NCBI GenBank assembly: GCA_949295265.1
Contig: CASFKR010000009.1
Coordinates: forward strand, 1-34,221
Reading direction: 5' to 3'
Source of the DNA: an uncultured Verrucomicrobiota bacterium
GTDB taxonomy: Bacteria; Verrucomicrobiota; Kiritimatiellia; RFP12; UBA3636
Length of the DNA stretch: 34,221 nt
Translations under genes and position numbers: made by a program
Notes under the pieces: generated by a model
Database searches by the model: none
What the model saw: the letters and a program-made list of their open reading frames with translations, nothing else
What the model was told of the DNA's origin: nothing
Part shown: positions 1-8,655 of the stretch, piece after piece
Layout: each line of letters opens with the position of its first letter
Position numbering within the stretch: position 1 is the first letter of the stretch

Positions 1-818
1 GTCAGCCCCGCGCCGCCGCGCAGCGCCCCGCAGGCGGCGAGGACCGCCGCCCCCGGGTAGGCGGTCGAGCCCGCCAGGAGTCGCACGCGGCCGAACGAGC
101 CTTTGTGCGCGTCCCAGGCGCGGCGCGGATTCAGAAGCAGCGTGCAGTCTGCTTCCGTGAAAATCTCCGGTTCCGCCGAATCTCCCGGGTTTGCCGACTC
201 CGGCACTGCCGGTCCGGCAATCGGCACAACGCGCACCGAGCCGCAACAGGCGAGCGCCTCCGGGCGCGCAAAACAGCGCTTCGGGAGGCCCATGGAGACC
301 GTGAAGTCCGCGCGCACCACGGCATCCGGCGCGGCGAAGCGTCCTGTGTCCGCTTCCAGCCCCGACGGGATGTCGACCGCGACGACGAGCGTGCCCGGGC
401 GCTGCCCGAGCGCGTTCACAAACGCAATCGCCGTGGCAGCGGCGTGGCGCGGCGCACCGGTCAGCCCGATTCCGAGAATGCCGTCGAGCACGATGCAGGG
501 CGAAGGAAAAGCATCGACAGGCGGAAGAGCGCGCACGGCGGGATCATCCGGAACGGGCACGATGCGGGTGGCGTAGCCGCGCGCGGAAAGCGCCTCGGCG
601 GCGAGGCGGGCATCGCCGCCATTGTTGCCCTTGCCGCAGACGGCGATGATGTCGGGGCGGGCGGGCAGGCGCGAAGCGATGTCGTGAACAAAGGCGGCGA
701 GCTGCGTGGCGGCAATGCGCATGATTTCATCGCCGCGCCGCGGGGTGCCGGGCGTCCAAGCCGTGGCGATGGCCTGTTCATCGTAGCGGCGGATTTCAGA
801 GACGGAAGCGCTTTTCAT
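1..818 (-). CDS. nnr: Bifunctional NAD(P)H-hydrate repair enzyme Nnr (partial, runs off left edge)
   Basis: This gene reads leftward out of the window, so only its first 272 codons are present. The N-terminal part is a YjeF_N/NnrE epimerase domain: CGKGNNGGD at residues 61-69, DGILGIGLTG at 112-121 and DIPSGLEADTG at 149-159. The start of the ADP-dependent dehydratase (NnrD) domain follows, with HKGSFGRV at 238-245 and a YPGAA...GALRGGAGL stretch before the edge. The family epimerises R-NAD(P)HX and then dehydrates S-NAD(P)HX back to NAD(P)H in the cytoplasm, repairing damaged cofactor. The ATG at 818-816 gives a normal N-terminus, with no clear Shine-Dalgarno sequence. The C-terminal end cannot be seen. 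The domain assignment is secure. Confidence 0.93.
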   Translation of the reverse strand, partial: MKSASVSEIRRYDEQAIATAWTPGTPRRGDEIMRIAATQLAAFVHDIASRLPARPDIIAVCGKGNNGGDARLAAEALSARGYATRIVPVPDDPAVRALPPVDAFPSPCIVLDGILGIGLTGAPRHAAATAIAFVNALGQRPGTLVVAVDIPSGLEADTGRFAAPDAVVRADFTVSMGLPKRCFARPEALACCGSVRVVPIAGPAVPESANPGDSAEPEIFTEADCTLLLNPRRAWDAHKGSFGRVRLLAGSTAYPGAAVLAACGALRGGAGL

Positions 819-1143
819 CGGGGTGGTGGCGCAAGCGGGTGCGCAAAAGGAAGGTCAAAGGGCAGGGGAACTGCGGCGAAACGCCGGTAGCGGCGTGCCG
901 GGACGGAATCCGGGCTTTCTTTTCAGGCGGGGGGGTGCGTGCGCGAGGGCCCGCGCGGCGGTCATCCGGACGGCTGCGGCACCGCGCGTGACATTCCGCT
1001 CCGGCTCCGTCCCTGCAGACAGGTTCGCGCGGAAAGCGATGCCGAACCGCTTCTCAAAAGCATACCGTTCCACCGCCCTTTTTTCAATCCGCCTCCCATT
1101 CAGACCGATCCCGTTTTTCTGCGTTTTCCGCCGTGAAAACAGG

Positions 1144-1284
1144 GCGAACACGACGAACAGGACAAACAGGACGAACAGGACAAACAGGACAAACAGGACA
1201 AACACGACGAACACGACGAACAGGACATACAGGACGAACAGGACATACGGGACATACACGACGAACAGGACATACAGGACAAAC
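1144..1284. repeat. 9-bp tandem array (GACGAACAG / GACAAACAG / GACATACAG type)
   Basis: About 16 imperfect 9-bp units lie in direct tandem. Units vary mainly at the fourth, fifth and ninth positions. The complement, CTGTTCGTC and relatives, is the same array family found at 13998-14050, 16960-17076, 17877-17932 and 25101-25131. The period is a multiple of three and the units lack stops, so several frames stay open and give low-complexity peptides (TNR repeats forward, VLF/SCM repeats in reverse). These are not credible proteins. Confidence 0.9.
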
Positions 1285-1339
1285 CTCGGCACCTCAGGCG
1301 GTGGACGGCTTTTTCAGTCGGCAGATTGCCGGTGCCGCC

Positions 1340-1500
1340 TGATGTTGCATGATTCGACTCCCGTCGAGGGTCGTGGCGGCGGCTTCGCGCCGCACGGGTG
1401 CGCTGGCAACGGCGTGGCAATGCCGTGGCGCTATCTGGGGCTACTGGGGGCACGGTTGTGCCTTTTGTTGGGGCTACTGAGGCTCGCTGCGCTGGCTTCG
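1340..1500. repeat. Modular intergenic repeat, copy A
   Basis: Contains a GAGGGTCGTGGCG block, a GGCGTGGCAATGCCGTGG block, CTATCTGGGGCTACTGGG, a hairpin (GGCAC 1449-1453, loop GGTT, GTGCC 1458-1462) followed by TTTT, and another GGGGCTACTGAGG. The same module order is seen near 22615-22760. Confidence 0.85.
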
Positions 1501-1527
1501 CGGCTCCGCGCTTGTGGGCTGTCCGCC

Positions 1528-2445
1528 TCAGGCGAGGCGGACGGGCAGATGTGTGCGCGGCTGAAGCCAGGTACGGATGCGCTGCGCGTAGTCGCGGGGC
1601 GGAAAGGGCGCCGTGTAGGCAGGCGTGCGCCCCAGCCGCACGGATTTGGCTTCGCCCAGCGGATGATAAGGCTCGAGGTCAATCGATTGCGCATGCGAAA
1701 GCCCGTCCGCCAGACCGGCAATGCGCTGGAGTTCCTCCTCGGTATCGTTGAGCCCGGGAATGAGGGGACAGCGCAGCGCGAGCGTCGCACCGGCCTGATC
1801 CAAAAAGCGGAGCGTATCGAGAATCGGCGCGAGCGGTACGCCGGTGTAGCGGAGATGTTTTTCCGGGAGAAGCGTTTTGATGTCGAAGAGGAACAAGTCA
1901 ACCCACGGCAAGAGTTCGCGGAACTGTGCCTCCGGTGCAAATCCGCAGGTTTCCAACGCGATGTGGGGAATGCCGGGCGCGTTTTTGGCCGCTTCGCAGA
2001 GCGCCCGGACAAAGGGAAACTGCGCCATGGGTTCGCCGCCGGAAAGGGTCATGCCGCCGCCGGAGTTTTCGTAGAAGGCGCGGTCTTTGCGCACCTCGGA
2101 GAGCACCTCGGACAGTTGCATGGTGCGGCCGCACAGCGCAAGGGCTTCCGCCGGACATTGCTCCGCGCAGCGCCCGCAGCGGGTGCAGCGGGAGCGGTCG
2201 AGCGTGTGCAGCCCCGCCGGGGTCAGCGCATGGGCGCCCGCGGGGCAGGCCCGTACGCAGGTGCCGCAGCCCGTGCATTTTTCCGCCGTGAAAAAGAGCT
2301 CGGGCGCGGCGGTGTGCGATTCGGGATTGTGGCACCAGAGACAGTGCAGGGGACACCCTTTGAAGAAGACGGTTGTACGGATGCCCGGTCCGTCGTGGAT
2401 GGAAAACTTCTGAATGTCGAAAATGTTCGCCGAAGGTTCTTCCAT
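1528..2445 (-). CDS. Glycyl radical enzyme-activating protein (radical SAM)
   Basis: A 305-aa radical SAM enzyme of the pyruvate formate-lyase-activating family. It would install the glycyl radical on the partner encoded two genes upstream. The SAM cluster motif is CPLHCLWC (Cys31, 35, 38), and SGGEP at 135-139 is the SAM-binding motif. Between them are two ferredoxin-like 4Fe-4S motifs (Cys57/60/63/67 and Cys87/90/93/97). This insertion is typical of activases for dehydratase or lyase-type glycyl radical enzymes rather than classical PflA. An upstream in-frame extension exists, but AGGAGG sits just before the ATG at 2445, which fixes the start. It lies 34 bp after the short-chain dehydrogenase and is the last gene of the operon. 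Substrate specificity comes from the partner enzyme. Confidence 0.93.
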   Translation of the reverse strand: MEEPSANIFDIQKFSIHDGPGIRTTVFFKGCPLHCLWCHNPESHTAAPELFFTAEKCTGCGTCVRACPAGAHALTPAGLHTLDRSRCTRCGRCAEQCPAEALALCGRTMQLSEVLSEVRKDRAFYENSGGGMTLSGGEPMAQFPFVRALCEAAKNAPGIPHIALETCGFAPEAQFRELLPWVDLFLFDIKTLLPEKHLRYTGVPLAPILDTLRFLDQAGATLALRCPLIPGLNDTEEELQRIAGLADGLSHAQSIDLEPYHPLGEAKSVRLGRTPAYTAPFPPRDYAQRIRTWLQPRTHLPVRLA

Positions 2446-2479
2446 ATTTCCTCCTGCCTTCTTCCCGCCTTCCTCGCGT

Positions 2480-3310
2480 TCAGCACGGGAACAGTTGCTC
2501 GCCGCCGTCGACCCGGATGCACTCTCCGGAGATGTATTCGCCGCCCGGTCCGCAGAGAAACAGCACCAGACGGGCGACATCCTCCGGCTTTCCGACATGT
2601 TCGAGGCGGCTCAGCCCGGGGACCGGGGCGGCCCGGTCGCCCCCGAACCGCAGCCGCGTCGTGGGCGTGTTGATGTTGCCCGGAATCACGCAGTTGACCG
2701 GGATGCCGTCATGGCGCAGCCGCGCGGCAAGTTGGCGCGTGTACGCATGAACCGCGTCCTTGGCCAGCGCATATCCGGTGTGACCGGTGCCGCCGGTTTT
2801 GTGTCCGCCGCAACCGGCGATGGATCCGATTGTGACAATGCGGCCGAAGCCGCGCTCCGCCATTTCCGGCGCCACCTCCCGGCAGCAGAGCAGCGTGGGC
2901 AGCAGATTGATCCGGAACATCGCCTCGATTTCCGCAGGTGTGAAATCGAGCGTTCCGGCGAATGTCCCCGGAGCAATCTCCCCGTGACGGCTGGCGCCGC
3001 CGGCGCAGCAGACCAGAAAATCGATCTGTCCGAATGCGGCACGGATCTCCGCCGCACAGCGCCGGACCTCCTCCTCCTGCGAAAGGTCCCCCTGAACGGC
3101 CAGGACGTCGCTGCCGGTTTCCGCGGCAAGGTCCCGCGCGACCTCCCGCAGGTCGTTCCCTTCCTGCGAAAGGCGCAGGTTGGTGAACGAGCGCCCGTGC
3201 AGCGCGACCCGGCAACCCGCTCCGGCGAAGGCCGCGGCAATCGCCCGCCCGATGCCGCGGGAAGACCCGGTCACCCAGACGCTCCGTCCGCACAACTCGC
3301 GGCTGTTCAC
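2480..3310 (-). CDS. Short-chain dehydrogenase/reductase in glycyl radical enzyme operon
   Basis: A 276-aa classical SDR. It has the nucleotide-binding motif TGSSRGIG at 14-21, CCAGG at 101-105 in place of NNAG, catalytic Ser163, and YALAK with Tyr180 and Lys184. The GTG start at 3310 overlaps the upstream stop as GTGA, so translation is probably coupled. HGRS after the second strand places Arg40 where the cofactor 2'-phosphate would sit, which hints at NADP(H); this is inference. In this operon it probably oxidises or reduces the substrate or the aldehyde/ketone product of the glycyl radical enzyme. The substrate cannot be named. Longer upstream frames run antisense-free into the neighbour's coding region and are not the true start. 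Confidence 0.88.
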   Translation of the reverse strand: MNSRELCGRSVWVTGSSRGIGRAIAAAFAGAGCRVALHGRSFTNLRLSQEGNDLREVARDLAAETGSDVLAVQGDLSQEEEVRRCAAEIRAAFGQIDFLVCCAGGASRHGEIAPGTFAGTLDFTPAEIEAMFRINLLPTLLCCREVAPEMAERGFGRIVTIGSIAGCGGHKTGGTGHTGYALAKDAVHAYTRQLAARLRHDGIPVNCVIPGNINTPTTRLRFGGDRAAPVPGLSRLEHVGKPEDVARLVLFLCGPGGEYISGECIRVDGGEQLFPC

Positions 3311-5436
3311 GGTTGCGCCTCCGTGCGCGCGAGGACATTCTCCTGAATGGATTCGGTGAGGCTCACAAAGGGTGCAGAAAAGCCGGAAACGCGCACCCGC
3401 AGATTTTTGTATTTCTGGGGATCCGCGCGGGCGGCCAGGAGCTGCTCGCGCGAGACGTGGCTGAACTGCAGGTGCAGCCCGCCTTCGCGGAAGTAGGTTT
3501 CCACGGCGGCCACAAGGCGTTCGAAGCCTTCGGGATGCTGGAGCGTCGGTTCGTCGATTGTGATGTTCAGGATGCTGTTGCCGCACAGGATGCCGGTGGG
3601 CGTCATGTGGGCGACGGAGAGCAGATGGCTCGTGAGGCCGTCGCGGTCGTGACCGTTGGACTGACCGCTTCCGAACAGGAGCGCACTGCCGGCGACGCGC
3701 CCGTCGGGGGTGGCCGGTGTGAGCGCGCCGTAGCGGGCAAAATGGGCGTTGTAGCCGGTGAGATTGCCGTAGGTGACGGCGTTGCCGTTGATGTCGGTGC
3801 GCCCTTCGGCGAAGCGCCACAGACTCCGGTCGAAGGCGCGGGCGGTCTCGTTGGAGAAATCGTCGTTGTTGCCGAAGAATTTTCCGTGGCGGAGAATCTC
3901 GGTGCGGAGCGCTTCGTATCCCTGCCAGTCGGCATCCAGGGCGGCGCAGAGTCCGGCGAGGGTCACCTTTTTTTCGTCAAATACGAATTGCCGGATGATG
4001 GAGAGCGAATCAATGAGGTTGGTGGTGCCCATCAGGTTGGCGCAATAGCGCGACTTTCGGGCTCCGTTGCGGTTGGCCGGGGCCGCGCGCTCGATGCAAC
4101 CGTCCAGAAAGAGGCTGGAAAGGACGTTGCAATCCTTTGCGCGGAGCATGTTGAAGCGGTTCGAGACTTCCAGAATTTTTTCCAGTGCGCGAAAGAGCTC
4201 CTGCTCGAAGATGGCGTAGAAAGAGGCGTAATCCGCGCATTCGAGGATGTCGGCGCGGCGCTCCTGCAGCGTGGAAATCAGGGGACGGACAATGTTCACC
4301 GTGTTGCCGCCCAGCGAGATGCCGCCCTGGAAGGCGGGTTCGTTGCAGCCGACCATGATGTAGTCGAAGGCGTCTTCCCACGAACGGCGGTCGATGGTCT
4401 GGAGCGCGTGAATGCGCGGTTCGTCATTGACGAAGGCAATGCGCCGGTTTTTGTCGTTGCGTTCGCAGTCGAGCATGAAGCGCAGGACTTCGCGCGGGGT
4501 TTTCCGGGTCCAGCGCAACGAGACCTGCGGGCGGATGAGGTCGCACTCGAGCAGACTTTCCACAATCAGCTTCGAGAGTTCGTTGAAGCCGTCCTCGCGG
4601 TCGATGGTGTAGCCGCCGACCACAAAGTGGGACTCCGCGCTGAACGGCGCATTGCCGCTCGTGGGCGGGGTCCAACCGTGAATCATCACGAAGAGTTCCT
4701 GCAGCTGTTCGCGTGCTTTTTCCGCGGTGAGCGAGCCGTCCGCCAGCCCCTGCCGGTAGAACGGCAGCAGATACTGGTCGGGGCGCCCGATGCTGTCGGG
4801 CAGGAACGGGAAGCAGAAATAGATGCACTGAATGGCTTCTTCGAAGGTGCGGGCCGGATGCATGGGAACCTGCGTGCAGTTCCGCGCCATGCGCAGGAGC
4901 GTTTCGCGCCGCTGTGCATCGGTGCAGGCGCGCGCCTCCGTGCGGCAGACTTCCGCCAGCAGGAGTGCCCGTTCGGTGATGCCGCGGATCATGCTTTCGA
5001 GCGCGGCGAGAAAGTCGAGTTTTTCCTGCTGCCCGAAATACGCCGGACGGGCGGCAATAATCCGGGCGCGGTAGCCGTCCAGCCCGCCGGCGAGAATCTG
5101 CCGGAAGTCCATGTTCGAGTGCTGCCACTCGAGGGTGCAGAGGTTTTCCAGCGGTTTGTTGTAGTAGGGGTCGAGGGCGTGCCGGAAGAATTGCGTGTGC
5201 CCGGTGCGCGTAAAAATATCGGCCGGAACGGAGCCGTCGAAGCGCATCCGCCCGATGAATGTGTCATCCGGACCCAGCCCCGGCGGCTGAGCGGCCATGT
5301 ATTCGCCGAGCCGTTTCGCAATCCGCATCGGCTCGGGCAATTGCTCATCCAGCGGATCATACGCAACGGGGACGCGTTTCGGAAAAATATCCTTCTGTTT
5401 CGCTTCGTCAATCAGGCGGGCAATTCGTTCGTTCAT
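3307..5436 (-). CDS. Glycyl radical enzyme, dehydratase/lyase-like, substrate unknown
   Basis: A 709-aa glycyl radical enzyme. The catalytic loop reads VGCNEP, with radical Cys364 and Glu366. This is the GCxE arrangement of glycerol/diol dehydratase, choline lyase and related enzymes, rather than the Cys-Cys pair of pyruvate formate-lyase. The C-terminal glycyl radical motif RVSGFSAPFVSL carries Gly685. The protein is somewhat shorter than the roughly 780-850 aa common for this class. An in-frame TTG six bases upstream is possible, but AAGGAGG lies 8 nt before the ATG at 5436, so that start is preferred. The activase and SDR follow, and an AraC regulator precedes it by 88 bp. The radical is destroyed by oxygen, so anaerobic metabolism is implied. 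The family is certain and the reaction is not. Confidence 0.92.
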   Translation of the reverse strand: MNERIARLIDEAKQKDIFPKRVPVAYDPLDEQLPEPMRIAKRLGEYMAAQPPGLGPDDTFIGRMRFDGSVPADIFTRTGHTQFFRHALDPYYNKPLENLCTLEWQHSNMDFRQILAGGLDGYRARIIAARPAYFGQQEKLDFLAALESMIRGITERALLLAEVCRTEARACTDAQRRETLLRMARNCTQVPMHPARTFEEAIQCIYFCFPFLPDSIGRPDQYLLPFYRQGLADGSLTAEKAREQLQELFVMIHGWTPPTSGNAPFSAESHFVVGGYTIDREDGFNELSKLIVESLLECDLIRPQVSLRWTRKTPREVLRFMLDCERNDKNRRIAFVNDEPRIHALQTIDRRSWEDAFDYIMVGCNEPAFQGGISLGGNTVNIVRPLISTLQERRADILECADYASFYAIFEQELFRALEKILEVSNRFNMLRAKDCNVLSSLFLDGCIERAAPANRNGARKSRYCANLMGTTNLIDSLSIIRQFVFDEKKVTLAGLCAALDADWQGYEALRTEILRHGKFFGNNDDFSNETARAFDRSLWRFAEGRTDINGNAVTYGNLTGYNAHFARYGALTPATPDGRVAGSALLFGSGQSNGHDRDGLTSHLLSVAHMTPTGILCGNSILNITIDEPTLQHPEGFERLVAAVETYFREGGLHLQFSHVSREQLLAARADPQKYKNLRVRVSGFSAPFVSLTESIQENVLARTEAQP

Positions 5437-5524
5437 GGGCAAAGCCTCCTTCAGGGAGTTGCATCTGCCTCAGTGTACAAAACGGGCTGCGGTTGCGGAC
5501 ATGGAAATTTTCCCGAAAGGCATG

Positions 5525-6361
5525 TCATTTTTCGGGGAAAAGCGTCTGTGCGGAGCGTTGCCGATATTCGCTGGGCGAGACGCCGGCGTGGCGCCGGAAG
5601 AATTTGGAGAAGTAGAATTCCGAAGAAAATTCGAGCTGCGCGGCGATTTCCTTGACGCTCAGCGCCGGATTGGCCAGAAGCTGGGTGGCGCGGGAGAAGA
5701 GTTCTTTCTGCAGGTACTTTTTCGGGGAGACGCCGAAAACGGCGCGGAACCGGCGCAGAAACGAATCGGGGGAACAGCCGAGCATCGCCGCCAGCGAATC
5801 GATGCGCGTCTGCGCCGTTGCCGCATCGCGCAGATGGCGCAGCACCGGTTCGAAGGCGCGCCGCGCCGCCAGATTCGGGGGCATTTGTTGCGGCCAGTGC
5901 ATCCGGCAGATGTTCAGGGCGAAAATCTGGCAGCCGATGAGCCGTTTGACCGGATCCGGCTCCCGGAAAACGGCTTCGCATTCGCGCCGGAGCTGCGGGC
6001 TGTTGATGATGTGGCAGGCGCCATCCTCCGGGAAAACGCCGGCGCCGGGAAAGATTTCGAGCCGGAAATGAATGCACAGGTGCTCGTTGGCGGGCGTGTA
6101 CAGGTAGCGCCGTGCAACGCCGGGCAGCAGCAGGCGGATATCGTTTTTGTGAAAGCGGTGGACTTCCCCGGTTTTCAGATTTTCCGACCAGGAGGGATGC
6201 TGTGCGTCTTCCCGGGTGCAGGCACTCACCGAGATAAACGGTAAATCGTAGACCCGGCAGAAATCCGCCGCCTCCCGAAAGACGTTTACGAAGGAAAAAC
6301 GCGGCTGTACTTCCAGCGGTGTCGTCTGGTAGAAGCAGACGCCGGGGACTTGTTGTTTCAT
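5525..6361 (-). CDS. AraC-family transcriptional regulator
   Basis: A 278-aa protein with a C-terminal AraC/XylS DNA-binding domain at about 185-268. It contains two helix-turn-helix units: LAAMLGCSPDSFLRRFRAVFG, and IAAQLEFSSEFYFSKFFRRHAG followed by SPSEYR. The N-terminal 160 residues resemble a cupin-like ligand-sensing region, with short beta-rich segments around 65-120, but no binding residues can be assigned. It lies in the same direction as the glycyl radical operon and 88 bp upstream of it, so it is the likely activator. A TACACT -10-like box occurs in that gap, without a convincing -35. The inducer would be the glycyl radical enzyme substrate or a parent sugar (inference). The start ATG lacks a clear ribosome-binding site. 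Confidence 0.88.
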   Translation of the reverse strand: MKQQVPGVCFYQTTPLEVQPRFSFVNVFREAADFCRVYDLPFISVSACTREDAQHPSWSENLKTGEVHRFHKNDIRLLLPGVARRYLYTPANEHLCIHFRLEIFPGAGVFPEDGACHIINSPQLRRECEAVFREPDPVKRLIGCQIFALNICRMHWPQQMPPNLAARRAFEPVLRHLRDAATAQTRIDSLAAMLGCSPDSFLRRFRAVFGVSPKKYLQKELFSRATQLLANPALSVKEIAAQLEFSSEFYFSKFFRRHAGVSPSEYRQRSAQTLFPEK

Positions 6362-6515
6362 GGGGAAAAATCTCGCGATGTCGCCAGAGAGCCGGTGCGG
6401 CTCTTTCCCGCAAGCGTATCACGCCCGTCGCCGCAGTGTCCAATTCCCCGCGCCGTCTCCGCTGCTCCGCCGCTGCGCTGGCTGGGGCAACTGCGCTGGC
6501 TCCGCTCTGCGGCAA

Positions 6516-8630
6516 CTACCGCGCCAGCCAGCGGGCGAAAAAGCCGCGGCGGCGCGGTGCCGGTTCTTCCGCGGCGGGTAAAATCGGGTTCTCCATGAAG
6601 TACGCCTGACTGCAGAAGGCGGCCTCTTCACCCGGAAGGCGCCGCACGTAGGTGCCGTCCGGCGCCATGGTGCTGCTTTTGACGTTGTCGCGCAGCTCGG
6701 CATCGAGAATCGCCCGGAGCCCCTCGCGCAGGACAGGGTCCTGGACCGGACACGCAATCTCCACGCGCCGCGTCAGATTGCGCGTCATGAAGTCGGCGGA
6801 CGAAAGGTAGAGCTCCGCATTCTTTCCTCTGCCAAAGCAGTAGATGCGCGCATGCTCGAGGTAGCGCCCGACAATGCTGAACACGCGGATGTTCTCCGTT
6901 TCGCCGGGAACGCCGGGCAGCAGACAGCAGATGCCGCGCACGATCAGATCGATGTGCACCCCGGCGCGCGACGCTTCGCGCAATTTCCGGATGACCTCGA
7001 TTTCGGTGAGCGAGTTGATTTTGCAGCACACGCAGCCGTTCGACCCTTTGGCGATTTCGCGGTCGATGAGCGTGAGAATGCCCCGTTTGATGCCGAAGGG
7101 CGACACCCACAGCCGCCGGTATTCGCCGCGCAGGTCATTCACCAGCAGATTGCGGAAAAAGGCGGCGGCGTCCCGGCCGATTTCCTCATCGGCGGTCATG
7201 AGGCTCAGATCGGTGTACAGCGCCGTCGTTTTTTCGTTGTAGTTGCCCGTGCCGATTTGCGTGACGTAGCGCGGGCCGGTCCGGCCGCGCAGCGTAATGA
7301 GGCAGAGCTTGCTGTGGCATTTGTAGTCTTCGATGCCGTACACCACCTGACAGCCCGCTTCTTCGAGCATTTTGGACCACGAGATGTTGTTGGCTTCGTC
7401 GAAGCGGGCGCGCAGCTCCATGAGCGCCAGCACCTCTTTGCCGTTTTCGGCGGCGCGGCAGAGGATGCGCGCAATCTTCGAGGAACTGGCGAGCCGGTAG
7501 ATGGTGATTTTGATGGAAATGACATCGGGCGATTCGGCGGCTTCCGTCAGCAGCCGCAGAAAGGGCTCAACCGAGTCGAACGGGTAGAACAGCAGCCGGT
7601 CGTGCCGCTGGATGCGCCGAATCATGTCGCCATGCTGCAGGGATGCCGGGAGGCGTGGGCGGTACGGTTTGTAGAGGAGACGCTCCGCCAGCGGGGGCGG
7701 CAGCTCCGCCGCCGCGCGAAACACGTATTTCATGTTGAGCGGGGAGCGGTCGGTGTAAATCTGGTGGCGGCTCACCGGAATGAGCGCCGTGAGCCGTTTG
7801 AGGAAGGGCTCGGAAAGCGGACGGTCCGTTTCCAGGCGCACCGGTCCCATGCGGTCGCGCACGCGCAGGAGCTTGGAGACCTGACTCCGGAAGTCGGATT
7901 CGCTGTCTTCGAATTTCTCGCCGTCGAAACTCAGGTCTGCATTGCGGGTCACGCTGATCAGACAGAGTTCCTGCGCCGCATATTCGCCGAAGAGCTCCGG
8001 CGCCCACTGCAGGAGGACCTTTTCCGTGCGGATGAAGCGGAAGGCATGTCCGGGCAGCCGCACGAACGGGGGAAGCGCTTCGGGCACCGGCAGGAAGCCC
8101 AGCGCCGTTTTGTCCTTGCCGGCCTGCAGGAGGGCGGCGGCGTAGACGGCGCGGCTGACGAAATGGGGTACCGGGTGGCGCGGGCCGATGATGATGGGCG
8201 AGAGCACGGGAAGCATCGTGTCGCGAAAAATCTGCTGCACGTAGTCGCGGTCGATGTCCTCGAGGTCCTCCCAGTCCAAATCCCGCACGCCCTCGCGCGC
8301 CAGCGCGGCACAGACTTCGTCGTAGAGCCGTTCCTTGCGCGCAATCAGTCCCGGCACGACGGCGTAAATCTGCTTGAGCTGCTCGGCGGCCGTCCAGCCG
8401 CTTTTGTTATCGCGCAAATCGGGCGACATCTCCGAGATATCGAAAAGGCTTCCCACGCGCACCATGAAGAATTCGCCCAGATTATCGGAGAAAATGGCGA
8501 TGAACTTGAGCCGCTCCATGTCCGGGTTGGACGGATCGGCCGCTTCTTCCAGCACGCGCTGGTTGAAGCGGAGCCAGCTCAGTTCCCGGTTCTGCATGTA
8601 GGCGGGATGGTCAGGTGCGCTGTGATTCAT
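6516..8630 (-). CDS. ppk1: Polyphosphate kinase 1
   Basis: A PPK1 protein that reversibly transfers the ATP gamma-phosphate to polyphosphate. The 704-aa form starts at the ATG at 8630. NRELSWLRFNQRVLEEA at 14-30 is the standard N-terminal signature. His439 in KCHSKLCL matches the phosphorylated histidine position, His593 in EHARIYCFGRGK the second conserved histidine, and VRGICCLLPG is present at 564-573. Length is normal for the family. An alternative ATG at 8684 would add 18 residues and overlap the upstream exopolyphosphatase by 29 nt; neither start has a good ribosome-binding site. It is probably co-transcribed with the exopolyphosphatase, placing synthesis and breakdown of polyphosphate in one operon. 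Confidence 0.96.
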   Translation of the reverse strand: MNHSAPDHPAYMQNRELSWLRFNQRVLEEAADPSNPDMERLKFIAIFSDNLGEFFMVRVGSLFDISEMSPDLRDNKSGWTAAEQLKQIYAVVPGLIARKERLYDEVCAALAREGVRDLDWEDLEDIDRDYVQQIFRDTMLPVLSPIIIGPRHPVPHFVSRAVYAAALLQAGKDKTALGFLPVPEALPPFVRLPGHAFRFIRTEKVLLQWAPELFGEYAAQELCLISVTRNADLSFDGEKFEDSESDFRSQVSKLLRVRDRMGPVRLETDRPLSEPFLKRLTALIPVSRHQIYTDRSPLNMKYVFRAAAELPPPLAERLLYKPYRPRLPASLQHGDMIRRIQRHDRLLFYPFDSVEPFLRLLTEAAESPDVISIKITIYRLASSSKIARILCRAAENGKEVLALMELRARFDEANNISWSKMLEEAGCQVVYGIEDYKCHSKLCLITLRGRTGPRYVTQIGTGNYNEKTTALYTDLSLMTADEEIGRDAAAFFRNLLVNDLRGEYRRLWVSPFGIKRGILTLIDREIAKGSNGCVCCKINSLTEIEVIRKLREASRAGVHIDLIVRGICCLLPGVPGETENIRVFSIVGRYLEHARIYCFGRGKNAELYLSSADFMTRNLTRRVEIACPVQDPVLREGLRAILDAELRDNVKSSTMAPDGTYVRRLPGEEAAFCSQAYFMENPILPAAEEPAPRRRGFFARWLAR

Positions 8631-8655
8631 GACGGTCCAAGGGTTGGAGGCTGCG

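Larger units (their letters stand above)
819..1527. other. 709-bp intergenic gap, non-coding, partly repeat
   Basis: Lies between the glycyl radical activase stop and the Nnr start. Bases 819-1140 show no feature I can name. Bases 1144-1284 are a 9-bp tandem array and 1340-1500 hold a copy of the modular intergenic repeat. Open frames across this gap follow the repeat period and look spurious. Confidence 0.6.

Noticed and set aside
1144-1284. CRISPR-like array
   Set aside because: The units are contiguous 9-mers without spacers and no cas gene is present.
855-1292. Minus-strand frame rich in Val-Leu-Phe repeats that looks like a membrane protein
   Set aside because: Derived from the 9-bp array at 1144-1284. 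The 16960-17076 array gives the same kind of peptide, so this is repeat artefact.
823-2673. Long plus-strand frame opposite the activase
   Set aside because: It runs antisense to a gene with clear radical SAM motifs and through the 9-bp array; it has no domain logic.
3313-5655. 780-aa plus-strand frame opposite the glycyl radical enzyme
   Set aside because: A mirror frame of a GC-rich gene. The minus-strand protein has all catalytic motifs.
6362-6515. Possible extra copy of the modular repeat between AraC and ppk1
   Set aside because: Only short CTGGGGCAACTGCGCTGGC-like similarity is seen, without the hairpin or 9-mer array.
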